Of a stretch of 64,000 nucleotides of DNA, positions 46,017 through 58,593 are shown piece after piece; positions within the stretch are counted from its first letter, which is position 1; the number at the start of each line of letters is the position of its first letter. The stretch covers positions 255,549 to 319,548 of the forward strand of contig JAHREW010000001.1 of assembly GCA_020883125.1 (NCBI GenBank), written 5' to 3'. Below the pieces are notes generated by a model. The model was not told the DNA's origin, did no database searches, and worked only from the letters and a program-made list of their open reading frames with translations. The position numbers and the translations under genes are program-made. The stretch comes from Microcoleus sp. CAWBG506 (lineage in GTDB: Bacteria > Cyanobacteriota > Cyanobacteriia > Cyanobacteriales > Microcoleaceae).

Positions 46017-49000
46017 CCAAGGCGAACCAATCATTGTAAAAGCCGCCCAATAATAAGGATGCGACAAATTTTTGTCTCCCCGCGCCGTCAACTCCCCTGG
46101 TAATGGTAAAGCCTGACGATTACCCGATCGCACCAAATAACCATCCTCCAAACGCACCTCTCCCCGCAACATCGCCAACTGCGCCTGTCGCAAAGCCTCA
46201 GCCTTAATTGGAGCTACACGCAACTGCTGATAAAACTCCGTCATCAACCCCAAAGTACCAGCATCACTCACATACCACAAACTCGCCAAAGCCGACTTCA
46301 CCCCCGCATTCACCGCCAACCCTGCAAAACCCAACTCAGCCTGTTCATCACCCACCGCCGTCGTACAAGCACTCAAAACCAACAACTCCACCTGCGGATT
46401 GGATAACTTCAACTCATCCAACTCGCTCAACCGCAACTTAGTATCCCAAAACTGAATATAAGAATTCTCAGCACCCCCAGGCTGAAACTCACCATGAGTA
46501 GCCAAATGAATAATTTTGTACTCCTGCTGACGCTTTTCCCTCAAATTTGGCAAAGTAAAGTTCTCATTCAAAAAAGACAAACCAGGCCAAATCTTACCCA
46601 CAATTGTGGATATCTCCAGCGGCACAGCCGGCAAAGGATTTTGATCGTACTTTTCAGGAAATTTCGATGCACCCATCGCCAAAACCCTAGCATCTTTAAG
46701 ATTGCTATAGCGAGTATCAGTTAAGCTCAAACTAGGAATCAATCCCAAACTATACTTCTCCACCAAAAATTGCTTGCCGTCATAAATAGCCGCTAAAGGT
46801 AAAGTTCGCAAACCAGCATCCATCGAGAATGCTAGAGTATCAATTTTATGCAATTGCAAATCTGCTTCCAGGGGTGCAATTAACCACTGGTAAAGTTGAA
46901 CGCCCGGTTCTTTATAGTCAGCACTGCTTAATCTCCTGGGAGTTCGCACAGCATTGGTAAATTCCTTGGCAACTTGCAGCACTGTTTCGCGGCTGGCTGG
47001 TACGCTTTTAAAGATATTTTTGCCATCGGGTAAGAGCAGTACCAATTCTAAATTGTTGGCTTTGGCCCATACATAAACGATCGCAGGTTTTACTCCGGTC
47101 AAGCGATTAACGCTGCTGAGGGTATCTCGAATAGTTTGTGGCGTTACAGATTTTTCTGATAAATTGCCGCCAAAATAACGTTCAAATTCTTTCCCCTGAA
47201 TTTGCTCTCTTTGCTGCACTGCGTCGATGGGATTTCGTTGAGTTATGGAATTGTTCGATCGATAACTTTCGGCAACTACCACACTCTGATAACTACCCGG
47301 CTTTTGGGCAGTTGTCCCTCCGTCACTGTTGGTGGAGCTAGCGGTGTCTAGATTGTTATTTAACACCGATGCTGACTGTGGTTGACTTTCTCCTTGAGTG
47401 CTAGTTTTGCTACTCCCCAGGGTGCTGGCAGCCTGGTCTGAAGAGATGTTTGTCGTTGTGATCTTTGGTACCGGGTCGATCGCGATCAAATTCGGTGCCG
47501 CCACCAATTCTTGGGAATTGGTTGTAGTTTTTAGTTGGATGGTTGTCTTGGGTACTGGACTCGGTTCGATCGTGATCGAGCCAGTAACAGTTGTATTTAT
47601 CCCGGTGTTAGGCTTAGAATTTCCGGTGACAAGAGGCGTGACAGTGCAGGTTCCTGATTTGCAACTACTTTGCAGCAAAGTCTGGGAACCCGATCGCACT
47701 TGCCCGTCTGTGGAGATGCTAACGGGGTCGCCCTCAGAGCTTGTGTTAGTAACTGTGGCTCGAAAAGCTCCTCCTGCGGTGATTTCCACATCACCCCCCG
47801 TGTTCCCACGAGCCTTGATCGAAGTAACTTGAATATCTTTTTGCCCGGTTATGGTGCTAGAACCGGCTTTTCCTAACTCCGAACTAGAATTAATCACCCC
47901 AGTCGCGATCGAACCTGGTGCGGTAATGGAGATATCTCCGCCACTTTTGGCACCAAAGGCATCGATGTTGCCCGATGCTACAGCATTAGCGCTGCGGATG
48001 TTGATATCTCCAGCCCCCCCGTTGGTGGAACGAGAAGATAAAGTTCCTGTGGTGATGTTCCCCTGACTGCTAGTAATGTTGATGCCTGCGGGGGAGGTTA
48101 TATCGCCAATCTTGACGCTACCGGCGATTAAAGTAATAGAGGCGTTGTCAATCCCCGCGATCGCAGCCGTTCCCATGATAGTACCGGTTCCCAAGGGCGA
48201 TCGAATCACGATCGGGTCTTGAAAACTAACAGTAGGTACTAGAGTAGAGTTAGGAGTTGAACTCGGCATGGGTGTTGAAGTCGGCGCTCCAATCAAGACT
48301 TGACCATTACCATCAGAACGCCCGATCGCAATAGAAACAAACCCATTCCGCAAAGTCGCCAACTCAGCCCCAGTCAGATTCAAACCTTCTTTGTTTTCAT
48401 CACCACCAAGGGTGATATTCTGACGCGCCTCAGTTGGTTGCAACACCAAACTACCATTGCTAGCCACGGAATTTTTGTTACCCGTCAGGTCAATTTCCCC
48501 ACCAGTTAAAGTAATATTTCCCGCTGTTTGCAAACCACCAGCCTCCATCGGCCCGACACTTACTCCCTCCCTACCAGTCAGAGTCACATTACCAGCAATA
48601 TTTCCTCTAGTATCGATCGCCCCCACGGTGACATTACCCGCAGCCGTCAGCGTGACATCCCCAGCCACTCGCGACACCGCCCCAGAATTCGATGAAGAAG
48701 TGAGAGTCGCTTCTGTACCTGTCCGTAGTCGATCGGCAATAATGTTACCTGTTTGGCTGGTGATGCGAATCTCCTGACCGTTAGTTGAAATATTACCAGT
48801 TCTGATATTGCCATCAGCTTTCAGAGTAATAGAGGCATTGTCTGTGCCGGTGAGGGAGCTAGTAGTAGTGATTGTTCCCCGATCCAAAGGTGACTGAATA
48901 ATCAGCGGGTCTGAAAAATTCAAATTATTAGCAACCAGAATCGAACCGCTGCTATCACTACGCCCGATCGTGATTCCGGCAAAACCATTTTGTAAACTTC

Positions 49001-51146
49001 CTAAATCGCTCGCCGTCAGATTCAAAAAACTATTACTACCCAAGTCACCCGCACCCGCGATCGCTATATTTTGACCAGGACTCCAAGGTTGCAACACCAA
49101 AAAACCAGTCCCACTCACCGAATTATTCCCACCCTTCAAGTCAATTTCATTGCCCGTCAAACTAATATTTCCCGAACCCCCCGCAATCCCCCCAACACTC
49201 AGAACATTCTGAGCCGTTAAATTCACAATTCCCGCACTTCTGGAACCACTCACATCAACTTTTTCTGCCCTTACGCTCAGCCCTTCCAGCAAAACATTGC
49301 CACTGCGACCATTGTTGGGATTCGCTGCCGAAATATTATTACCAACAATCGCTCCCTGACTCGTCAAGCTAATATTTCCCCCTTTGCTCAACAAATTACC
49401 AACATTAATTTCCCTACCAAAAATAGCTATACCCCCACCTTCTGTGCTAATAGTATCCCTACTATTCATTGCAAACAAACCCGTACCATTTCCATCGGCA
49501 TCAGCCCGAAAAGTCACAGAACCAGTAGTAGTTTGAAAACTCAACCTATCGTCTGCCAAATCAGAAATCTTAATATCATTGAAAGCTTCCAAAACCACAT
49601 TAGTAGTCGCCGAAATACCCTCCAAAGCCCTCGCCGAAATAGTCAAAGAACTCCCTGAACTACCGGACAATCCTGGTGAAGTTGCAGAGCCCAAAATACC
49701 ACCATTAGCCAAAATTGCAGCATCATCAGCACCTGCTGCGGCATCTGTCACCACAATATTTTCCGGGTCTAACAACAAAGTCCCCAAACCATTTGTACCC
49801 CTAGTATCTACACTCCCATTAAAAATCAACCCTTTTTTAGCAGAAATCTCGACAAACCCACCCACACCACCAACATTAGGAACTGTAGAAACACCCCTAG
49901 CATTCACATTCCCGGAAAACACGGTTGTATTATCGGCCCAGACGACGGCGCTACCCCCATTGCCCGATCGAGTAGCATTAATGGCGATCGAACTCTTGCC
50001 ATCGACATAAGTCATATTTGCAGTAGGCAGACTTCCCTCACCTCGATAATCTCCCCCAACTCGCACCGTGCCACCACCCTCAGCTCCCGAAGCATCAATC
50101 TTGGCGGAAAACAGCCCTACTCTTTCCCCCAACACATGAACAGTACCCCCGGTGCCATTGGGAGCCGACACATTGGCAACACCCGATACTACAGCCGTTC
50201 CGGGACTTGCCGAAATAGCTTCTCCTCCTGTGAGTACCACTTGACCTTGGGAATTGGTGCCCAGTCCGGTGGCGTGGTCACTCCCTCCACCAGAAAGCAG
50301 CCGAGGTAAACTCAGTGGCGAAAACGGCAAAGAAGTTGAGTCAGAAACACCAGTAGGCCCAGAAACTTCCAAACTCAGCAACATCCCATTTTGGCTCAAG
50401 CGCACCAGATTCTCTCCCGGCACTGCTGCGACTGTGATTTGACCCCCAGGAGCCGAAAGTTCTCCTGTGCTGATGACTGTGCCCCCAAGCAGAGTTAAAT
50501 TTTGTCCATTGCCAACGGCTAATTTACCAACATTAACTATGCTCCCTGACTGCGCTGAAAAAGCAAAAGCACTAGGTGTTCCCACCAGGGCTGCATAATC
50601 ATTAATCCCTGTGCTATTGAACCAACGATTATCAAAACCAATGCTGCTAGCAGTAGTAGCAAAAAAAGACCCCGGCACATCCAGGCGGGCATTACTGCCA
50701 AAAATCATTCCTGCTGGGTTGACCAAAAATAGATTGGAATTACCACCGCTAACTTTTATCAACCCATTAATAAACGAAGCATCGCCACCAACAACGCGGC
50801 CAAATATATTTTTTATGTCCTGATTTGAAAGAAAATTCGCTGTTTCCCCAGAATTTAAACCAAACCGAGTGAAACTGTGGAATTGATTTTTACCATCTTT
50901 TGAGGTAGCGCCTCCTGTAATGTCATAGCGCCCTGTCCCACCAGGGGTGACAGTCGTGTTCGTCTTGTCTGCGGCGGGAACAATGGATTGGGCACAGGCA
51001 ATTTGAGATTGGGGATAAATTCCTACAATCACCCATCTAGTGCTGTTTTGTTTCGCCAACAGCAGACTGGGTGAAAAATCTAATATCCAAAGTCCGGCAA
51101 TGGGAATTGCTGTCAGAATTGACCGTACAGCACGTTGAGCATTCAT
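46014..51146 (-). CDS. Haemagglutinin-like exported protein with C-terminal CHAT peptidase domain
   Basis: This is a 1710-residue protein. After a signal-like N-terminus comes a filamentous-haemagglutinin N-terminal (TPS) domain: HSFTRFGLNSGETANFLSN, RVVGGDASFINGLIKVSGGN and LFLVNPAGMIFGSNARLDVPGSFFATTA, which directs two-partner secretion through an outer-membrane TpsB pore. A long beta-helical region follows (about 200-1160), with repeated ITLTGGEIDLTGNKNSV-like turns, then a low-complexity linker. The last 380 residues are a CHAT domain with the caspase-like His (IIHLATHGEF, near 1550) and Cys (VLSACTTAVGDEQAELGFAG, near 1592). It would place a protease at or outside the cell surface. No TpsB gene is in this window. 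The reading frame is unbroken over 5.1 kb. Confidence 0.9.
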   Translation of the reverse strand: MNAQRAVRSILTAIPIAGLWILDFSPSLLLAKQNSTRWVIVGIYPQSQIACAQSIVPAADKTNTTVTPGGTGRYDITGGATSKDGKNQFHSFTRFGLNSGETANFLSNQDIKNIFGRVVGGDASFINGLIKVSGGNSNLFLVNPAGMIFGSNARLDVPGSFFATTASSIGFDNRWFNSTGINDYAALVGTPSAFAFSAQSGSIVNVGKLAVGNGQNLTLLGGTVISTGELSAPGGQITVAAVPGENLVRLSQNGMLLSLEVSGPTGVSDSTSLPFSPLSLPRLLSGGGSDHATGLGTNSQGQVVLTGGEAISASPGTAVVSGVANVSAPNGTGGTVHVLGERVGLFSAKIDASGAEGGGTVRVGGDYRGEGSLPTANMTYVDGKSSIAINATRSGNGGSAVVWADNTTVFSGNVNARGVSTVPNVGGVGGFVEISAKKGLIFNGSVDTRGTNGLGTLLLDPENIVVTDAAAGADDAAILANGGILGSATSPGLSGSSGSSLTISARALEGISATTNVVLEAFNDIKISDLADDRLSFQTTTGSVTFRADADGNGTGLFAMNSRDTISTEGGGIAIFGREINVGNLLSKGGNISLTSQGAIVGNNISAANPNNGRSGNVLLEGLSVRAEKVDVSGSRSAGIVNLTAQNVLSVGGIAGGSGNISLTGNEIDLKGGNNSVSGTGFLVLQPWSPGQNIAIAGAGDLGSNSFLNLTASDLGSLQNGFAGITIGRSDSSGSILVANNLNFSDPLIIQSPLDRGTITTTSSLTGTDNASITLKADGNIRTGNISTNGQEIRITSQTGNIIADRLRTGTEATLTSSSNSGAVSRVAGDVTLTAAGNVTVGAIDTRGNIAGNVTLTGREGVSVGPMEAGGLQTAGNITLTGGEIDLTGNKNSVASNGSLVLQPTEARQNITLGGDENKEGLNLTGAELATLRNGFVSIAIGRSDGNGQVLIGAPTSTPMPSSTPNSTLVPTVSFQDPIVIRSPLGTGTIMGTAAIAGIDNASITLIAGSVKIGDITSPAGINITSSQGNITTGTLSSRSTNGGAGDINIRSANAVASGNIDAFGAKSGGDISITAPGSIATGVINSSSELGKAGSSTITGQKDIQVTSIKARGNTGGDVEITAGGAFRATVTNTSSEGDPVSISTDGQVRSGSQTLLQSSCKSGTCTVTPLVTGNSKPNTGINTTVTGSITIEPSPVPKTTIQLKTTTNSQELVAAPNLIAIDPVPKITTTNISSDQAASTLGSSKTSTQGESQPQSASVLNNNLDTASSTNSDGGTTAQKPGSYQSVVVAESYRSNNSITQRNPIDAVQQREQIQGKEFERYFGGNLSEKSVTPQTIRDTLSSVNRLTGVKPAIVYVWAKANNLELVLLLPDGKNIFKSVPASRETVLQVAKEFTNAVRTPRRLSSADYKEPGVQLYQWLIAPLEADLQLHKIDTLAFSMDAGLRTLPLAAIYDGKQFLVEKYSLGLIPSLSLTDTRYSNLKDARVLAMGASKFPEKYDQNPLPAVPLEISTIVGKIWPGLSFLNENFTLPNLREKRQQEYKIIHLATHGEFQPGGAENSYIQFWDTKLRLSELDELKLSNPQVELLVLSACTTAVGDEQAELGFAGLAVNAGVKSALASLWYVSDAGTLGLMTEFYQQLRVAPIKAEALRQAQLAMLRGEVRLEDGYLVRSGNRQALPLPGELTARGDKNLSHPYYWAAFTMIGSPW

Positions 51147-51353
51147 AATAGTTTGCCTCGGTCTAGACCTTAATTGGAGTAAAAAATGGAGATTTCAGCC
51201 AAAAAACAGTCGATCGCACCCCAATCCTCACAATTCCTAATGTGAGATCTCGATCTCAAATCTTAAATTCTTAGTCTAATTTTGAGTGTGTCACCAACAT
51301 AGCAAACGTTGGCAAGCACTGTCCAAACACAGAAATTCAACAAATAAGGCAAT

Positions 51354-52370
<1,017 letters not shown>

Positions 52371-52534
52371 TTATCCATAAAGTAGATTCTACCTTGGACT
52401 GACCACAAGATTCGTAAAATAAATAAAAAATTACTAACACATCGCCTGATTGGGATTTTGTGTTACATTCAACAGAGAATCCTGTCCATGATACCATTTT
52501 TGTACGCTCCCTTAAATTATAGGAAAAACTCAAA

Positions 52535-53143
52535 ATGAATATTGATTTGCCACAACTGATTACCACAGGCGGTTATTTAGGAGTTTGGGCGATTGTGTTC
52601 GCTGAATCTGGCTTGCTGATTGGTTTTTTCTTGCCGGGAGACAGCTTGCTATTTACCGCTGGCTTTGTTGCGTCTCAACCTGTAAGTAATATTAATATTT
52701 GGACTTTGATATTTGGGGCGTTTGTATGTGCCGTTATTGGCGACAATGTTGGCTATGCCACGGGACATCGTTTTGGTCGGCGCTTATTTCAAAAAAAAGA
52801 TTCATGGCTATTTAAAAAAGAATATTTAGAAAAAACTGAAAATTTCTACGAAAAACACGGTCAAAAAGCAGTTGTCATGGCGCGATTCATGCCAATTATC
52901 CGCACTTTTGCGCCGATAGTTGCCGGGGTGGCGGCAATGAAATACAAAACTTTTATGTCTTACAACTTAGCCGGTGGGTTTTTGTGGAGCTTTGGCATCA
53001 CCCTGATGGGTTATTATTTGGGAAGGGTAATTCCTGATGTGGATAAATATTTATTGCCGATAGTTTTGGGAATAATTGTGTTGTCTTTTGTGCCTTCTAT
53101 TATTCATATCATTCAAGAACGCCGCGACAACAAAAAAGATTGA
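52535..53143 (+). CDS. DedA-family membrane protein, copy 1
   Basis: The protein has 202 residues of the DedA/VTT family, implicated in lipid-carrier (undecaprenyl-phosphate) or phospholipid translocation. Landmarks: FAESGLLIGFFLPGDSLLF, IGDNVGYATGHRFGRRLF, FYEKHGQKAVVMARFMPIIRTFAPIVAGVAAM and a C-terminal membrane pair. The FLPGD and the R-x-x-P-x-x-R-x-x-x-P pattern are family hallmarks. The ATG at 52535 lies after an A-rich leader. A second DedA gene lies at 54960, beyond ahcY. Confidence 0.92.
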   Translation: MNIDLPQLITTGGYLGVWAIVFAESGLLIGFFLPGDSLLFTAGFVASQPVSNINIWTLIFGAFVCAVIGDNVGYATGHRFGRRLFQKKDSWLFKKEYLEKTENFYEKHGQKAVVMARFMPIIRTFAPIVAGVAAMKYKTFMSYNLAGGFLWSFGITLMGYYLGRVIPDVDKYLLPIVLGIIVLSFVPSIIHIIQERRDNKKD

Positions 53144-53370
53144 CGGTGAGGGTCTCAGACCGATCGATGGAGCCGATCGCACTACCAATATAACACGACC
53201 GAAAGTAATGGGGTCTATTGCCAGATTCCGTAGATTCGCCTAGAACATCGCACATCTAACCTCCATTTAGCCCGTCTGCGTTTCACCAGCATCCAATCCG
53301 GGAACTTGCCACTCCCTAGGTTAATCTGGTACAACTAACACAGTTGAATGATTTGTCAGAAATAACATAA

Positions 53371-54648
<1,278 letters not shown>

Positions 54649-54734
54649 TCTTAGTTTTTACTTGTAGGGGCAATCCCGTTGCTGACAACTTAAGATTAAA
54701 CCGATAATCTTTCTTGTTGGTGTCGAAGTCTAGA

Positions 54735-54811
54735 TCCCCCCTAACCCCCCTTAATAAGGGGGGAACCGGAATCTTCTCAAAGTCCCCCTTTTCAAGGGGG
54801 ATATAGGGGTA
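54735..54811. repeat. Intergenic copy of the C-run/G-run palindrome pair
   Basis: CCCCCCTTAATAAGGGGGG and CCCCCTTTTCAAGGGGG lie about 50 bp apart between ahcY and the second DedA gene. They have the same two-hairpin layout as the copy inside the hydrolase gene. The rest of 54649-54959 has short CTACTGA/CTAATGA tandem repeats at about 54888-54927 and nothing else. Confidence 0.82.
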
Positions 54812-54959
54812 TCTATACTCAGGTAAAAACAAGATTTCTCAGGGATTTAAGTCTTAAATTGTCACCAATGGGCAGAGCATAGGAACTACTGACTACTGAC
54901 TAATGACTAATGACTACTGACTAATAACTTCTTCTTTCTTAGCAAACTATTAAATCAAA

Positions 54960-55565
54960 ATGGTTGAATGGATAACTAACACAATGCAGTCCATGAGTTA
55001 TCTGGGCATTGCGTTATTGATGTTTTTGGAAAACCTGTTCCCGCCCATACCCTCAGAATTGATTATGCCCCTGGCAGGATTCACAGCATCGAAGGGTAAT
55101 GAGATGCAGTTGACACCAGCCATCGCAGCCGGAGTCATCGGTACAGTTCTAGGAGCACTTCCGTGGTACTATGCGGGTAAATTATTGAGCGAAGAACGCT
55201 TGAGGAACTTAGCCGACAAATACGGCAAGTGGATAACTGTATCGGGTGCTGATATTGACAAAGCAAATAGATGGTTTAACAGACACGGCAACAAAGCCGT
55301 ATTTTTGTGTCGCCTTGTCCCCGGAGTTCGCACCCTGATTTCCCTGCCCGCTGGCATCAACAATATGCCTTTAATTCCGTTTTTGCTCTACTCAACAGGC
55401 GGTACTGTTTTATGGGTAAGTTTCCTCACTTTAGCCGGATATAAACTAGGGGAAAATTATACACTTGTAGATGAATATCTCGCTCCTGTTTCCAAAATAG
55501 TTGTGGTGATTGTTGTCATCGGGTTTATTTTGTGGATTGTGAAAAAGAATATGCAGAAGGAATAA
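54960..55565 (+). CDS. DedA-family membrane protein, copy 2
   Basis: The protein has 201 residues and the same family as the gene at 52535 but is clearly a distinct paralogue: FLENLFPPIPSELIMPLAGF, ALPWYYAGKLLSEERL, WFNRHGNKAVFLCRLVPGVRTLISLPAGINNM. The FPPIPSE form of the first motif separates it from the FLPGD form of copy 1, so the two probably handle different substrates or locations. Confidence 0.92.
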   Translation: MVEWITNTMQSMSYLGIALLMFLENLFPPIPSELIMPLAGFTASKGNEMQLTPAIAAGVIGTVLGALPWYYAGKLLSEERLRNLADKYGKWITVSGADIDKANRWFNRHGNKAVFLCRLVPGVRTLISLPAGINNMPLIPFLLYSTGGTVLWVSFLTLAGYKLGENYTLVDEYLAPVSKIVVVIVVIGFILWIVKKNMQKE

Positions 55566-55782
55566 AATCCCAGATAAGTGCAGACATCATCCAAAACATC
55601 TGCGTTTATCTGCGTCCATCTGCTCCTATCTGCGGTAAAAAATTAATATAATCTCAGTTTGGTTACTATAGATACAGCAGTAACTCAAATATTAAAAATT
55701 TAGGCAATTATCTAAAATTTATTGAAGTTTCGACAGACAATCGTGGGAAAATAGGAATAATTGCTATCCACACTGTTAAGAT

Positions 55783-57207
55783 ATGTACGAAAAGATTGTA
55801 GCCCCCACAACTGGTTCTAAAATTACATTCAAAGACGGTTTGCCGATCGTCCCCAATGATCCCATCGTTCCCTTCATCCGCGGTGACGGTACCGGCGTAG
55901 ACTTGTGGCCAGCATCCCAGAAAGTCATGGATGCTGCGGTAGAAATGGCCTACGGCGGCGATCGCAAAATCAACTGGTTTAAAATCTATGTAGGCGACGA
56001 AGCCTGCGATGTCTACGGTACATACCAATATCTGCCCCAGGATTCCCTAGACGCCATCAAAGAATACGGCGTCGCCATCAAAGGCCCGCTGACAACCCCA
56101 ATCGGTGGCGGAATTCGATCGCTCAACGTAGCTTTGCGGCAAATTTTCGACCTTTACGCCTGCGTGCGCCCCTGCAAATATTATGATGGAACCCCATCAT
56201 TACACAAAACTCCCGAACTGCTAGACGTCATTATTTACCGGGAAAATACAGAGGATATTTACCTAGGAATTGAATGGGCTAAAGATAGCGAAATGGGCAA
56301 GAAATTGATTGAATACCTCAATAATGAGTTAATTCCAGCCACACCCGAACACGGCAAAAAACAAATTCGCCTCGATTCTGGAATAGGCATTAAACCCATT
56401 AGCAAAACCGGTTCTCAGCGGCTAGTACGGCGCGCCATTACCCACGCTTTGCGGTTGCCAAAAGAAAAGCAGCAAGTGACTTTGGTGCACAAAGGCAACA
56501 TCATGAAATACACCGAAGGAGCTTTCCGAGATTGGGGTTACGAATTAGCAACCACCGAATATCGCGCTGAGTGCGTCACCGAAAGAGAGTCTTGGATTCT
56601 GGGGAACAAAGAAAAAAATCCTGACCTTAGCTTAGAAGACAATGCCCGTCAAATTGACCCAGGATTTGATGCTTTGACTCCCGAAAAACAAGCCAAAATA
56701 ACTCAAGAAGTCGCTGATGTTTTAGCAGCTATTTGGGATAGTCACGGCGGTGGGAAGTGGAAAGATAAAATCATGGTCAACGACAGAATTGCTGACAGTA
56801 TTTTCCAACAAATTCAAACCAGACCGGCAGAATATTCGATTTTGGCGACAATGAATTTGAACGGCGATTATTTGTCTGATGCTGCTGCTGCAATTGTCGG
56901 CGGATTGGGCATGGGTCCCGGCGCTAATATTGGCGATGAATGTGCAGTTTTTGAAGCTACTCACGGTACTGCACCGAAACACGCTGGTTTGGATAAAGTT
57001 AATCCCGGTTCGCTGATTTTGTCTGGGGTGATGATGTTAGAATATATGGGATGGCAGGAAGCGGCCGACTTGATTAAGAAGGGTTTGGCTGCGGCTATTT
57101 CTAATGGTGAAGTTACCTATGATTTAGCCCGGTTGATGGAACCGCCGGTGCCGGAGTTAAAGTGTTCGGAGTTTGCTGACGCGATTATTAAGCATTTCGC
57201 AGATTGA
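55783..57207 (+). CDS. icd: Isocitrate dehydrogenase (NADP+)
   Basis: It makes 2-oxoglutarate, which in cyanobacteria is the carbon skeleton for ammonium assimilation and the signal for NtcA and PII. It has the PFIRGDGTG start, the substrate-binding Ser in [27 protein letters not shown], and the NADP-binding [11 protein letters not shown]. At 474 residues it is longer than the E. coli enzyme because of a segment of about 45 residues after [15 protein letters not shown], which I associate with cyanobacterial icd. NtcA control is known for this gene elsewhere; I found only a weak near-match upstream. Confidence 0.97.
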   Translation: MYEKIVAPTTGSKITFKDGLPIVPNDPIVPFIRGDGTGVDLWPASQKVMDAAVEMAYGGDRKINWFKIYVGDEACDVYGTYQYLPQDSLDAIKEYGVAIKGPLTTPIGGGIRSLNVALRQIFDLYACVRPCKYYDGTPSLHKTPELLDVIIYRENTEDIYLGIEWAKDSEMGKKLIEYLNNELIPATPEHGKKQIRLDSGIGIKPISKTGSQRLVRRAITHALRLPKEKQQVTLVHKGNIMKYTEGAFRDWGYELATTEYRAECVTERESWILGNKEKNPDLSLEDNARQIDPGFDALTPEKQAKITQEVADVLAAIWDSHGGGKWKDKIMVNDRIADSIFQQIQTRPAEYSILATMNLNGDYLSDAAAAIVGGLGMGPGANIGDECAVFEATHGTAPKHAGLDKVNPGSLILSGVMMLEYMGWQEAADLIKKGLAAAISNGEVTYDLARLMEPPVPELKCSEFADAIIKHFAD

Positions 57208-57260
57208 GCAACAGAGGAAGAGGACACAACAGTGTTGTGTCCCTACCGATGATGTTTTTT

Positions 57261-57875
57261 TTATTTTTGTGCAGCCGGAATTGCCATTCCGCGTTGTACT
57301 GCTGGACGTTTTTCCAAGGTTTCTACCCAACGTTTCAGATGGGGATGGTTGTCGAGGGTTAATCCTTGAAATTCATAAATAGCCACCCAGGGATAGGTAG
57401 CAATATCCGCAATTGAATATTCCCCACAGATATATTCGTGTTTTGCTAGTTGATTGTCTAATACTCCATACAGCCGCAAAGTTTCTTTTTCATAGCGTTG
57501 AATTGCATAGGGAATTGGTTCTGGTGCAAAGCGTTTGAAGTGGTTGAGTTGACCGAACATTGGCCCGACGCTGGCCATTTGAAACATCAGCCATTCGAGA
57601 ACTTGAAAGTATTTGTGTTTGTCGGTGGGTAGAAATCTGCCTATTTTTTCGGCAAGATAGATCAGGATAGCACCGGACTCGAAGACTGTGATGCCGTTAT
57701 CGCGATCGACTATAGCGGGAATTTTGCTATTCGGGTTGATGGCGATGAATTCTGGGCTAAATTGGTCGTTTTTTGTGATGTCTATGACGTGCACGTTGTA
57801 GGGTAAGCCAATCTCTTCGAGCATGATGGAGACTTTGCGACCGTTGGGTGTGGTAAAAGTGTAGAGGTCAATCAT
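57261..57875 (-). CDS. Glutathione S-transferase family protein
   Basis: The 204-residue protein has a thioredoxin-like N-terminal domain (MIDLYTFTTPNGRKVSIMLEEIGLPYNV, NSKIPAIVD, FESGAILIYLAEK) and an all-helical C-terminal domain (FQVLEWLMFQMASVGPMFGQLNHF, SIADIATYPWV). This matches the YfcG/Ure2p-like bacterial GST group, with disulphide-bond reductase activity known in E. coli YfcG. The TPNGxKV motif supports that group. Substrate here unknown. Confidence 0.9.
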   Translation of the reverse strand: MIDLYTFTTPNGRKVSIMLEEIGLPYNVHVIDITKNDQFSPEFIAINPNSKIPAIVDRDNGITVFESGAILIYLAEKIGRFLPTDKHKYFQVLEWLMFQMASVGPMFGQLNHFKRFAPEPIPYAIQRYEKETLRLYGVLDNQLAKHEYICGEYSIADIATYPWVAIYEFQGLTLDNHPHLKRWVETLEKRPAVQRGMAIPAAQK

Positions 57876-57944
57876 AAATTATTGGTTTTTTCTCAAGAAC
57901 ATCAAAATTATATTATAATCACAAAGGAATGATGATTAATCAAA

Positions 57945-58337
57945 ATGGACATTATTGAAATTCTCAAAGACGATTATCAAAGATTTCCCGAAAATCAGAC
58001 TTACAGCATTTATGCAAAAGATGTTTATTTTGAAGACCCAGTGAATCGATTTACAGGAGTCGAGCGCTACCGCCAAATGATCGGGTTTATGGGGACTTTT
58101 TTTCAGGATATAAATCTAGATTTGCACGATATTTCGCAGTCTGGAGATAGCATAGACACCCGGTGGACGCTGAGTTGGACGGCACCGCTACCTTGGAGGC
58201 CGAAAATGGCGATCGCAGGTAGGAGCGAAATGAAAGTCAACAGTGATGATTTAATAGTTTCTCACATCGATTACTGGAACTGTTCGCGGTTGGATGTGCT
58301 CAAACAATTGGTATTTCCAGTCCAGACTAATGTTTGA
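57945..58337 (+). CDS. DUF2358 domain protein
   Basis: The 130-residue protein matches the DUF2358 family (SnoaL/NTF2-like fold) of cyanobacteria and plants: ILKDDYQRFPENQTYSIYAKDVYFEDP, FTGVERYRQMIGFM and VSHIDYWNCSRLDVLKQL. The function is not established. It is followed 46 bp later by the antitoxin-like gene. Confidence 0.85.
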   Translation: MDIIEILKDDYQRFPENQTYSIYAKDVYFEDPVNRFTGVERYRQMIGFMGTFFQDINLDLHDISQSGDSIDTRWTLSWTAPLPWRPKMAIAGRSEMKVNSDDLIVSHIDYWNCSRLDVLKQLVFPVQTNV

Positions 58338-58383
58338 ATTGCCGACACTCCAAATGAAAGTAAAGAATATAGGAGATAAAACA

Positions 58384-58593
58384 ATGGAACCGGAATACGA
58401 TCTGTCAAAAATGAAAAAAAGACCTAATCCTTTTGCCAAACAGTTAAAAAAACAGATCACGATTTCTCTAGGAATTGATGTGATTGAATATTTTGAAACG
58501 ATGGCTGAAGAAAAAGGTATATCTTCTCAGGAACTAATTAATCTTTATTTGCAAGATTGCGTTGTTTCTAAGCGAAAATTATCTCTGAATTAG
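58384..58593 (+). CDS. BrnA-like antitoxin, apparently without its toxin
   Basis: A 69-residue protein starting at ATG 58384 with AGGAG 8 bp upstream; the longer open frame to 58294 overlaps the DUF2358 gene and is discarded. The sequence KQLKKQITISLGIDVIEYFETMAEEKGISSQELINLYLQDC is a ribbon-helix-helix domain of the BrnA/CopG type, with a short basic N-terminus. BrnA normally follows a brnT toxin gene. Here the upstream gene is DUF2358 and no toxin ORF is seen on either side. It may be an orphan antitoxin or a stand-alone repressor. Confidence 0.75.
   Translation: MEPEYDLSKMKKRPNPFAKQLKKQITISLGIDVIEYFETMAEEKGISSQELINLYLQDCVVSKRKLSLN

Noticed and set aside
47398..50823. Several plus-strand frames of 60-144 residues opposite the haemagglutinin-CHAT gene
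   Set aside because: The minus-strand frame is unbroken for 1710 codons and has clear domains. The opposite frames lack ribosome sites and family features.
53144..53370. S-adenosylhomocysteine riboswitch before ahcY
   Set aside because: I could not find a convincing pseudoknotted structure or the conserved core in the leader.
55660..55680. NtcA site upstream of icd
   Set aside because: GTT-N8-TAC at about 55662 is one base off the GTA-N8-TAC consensus, and no well spaced -10 box follows. It is too weak to call.
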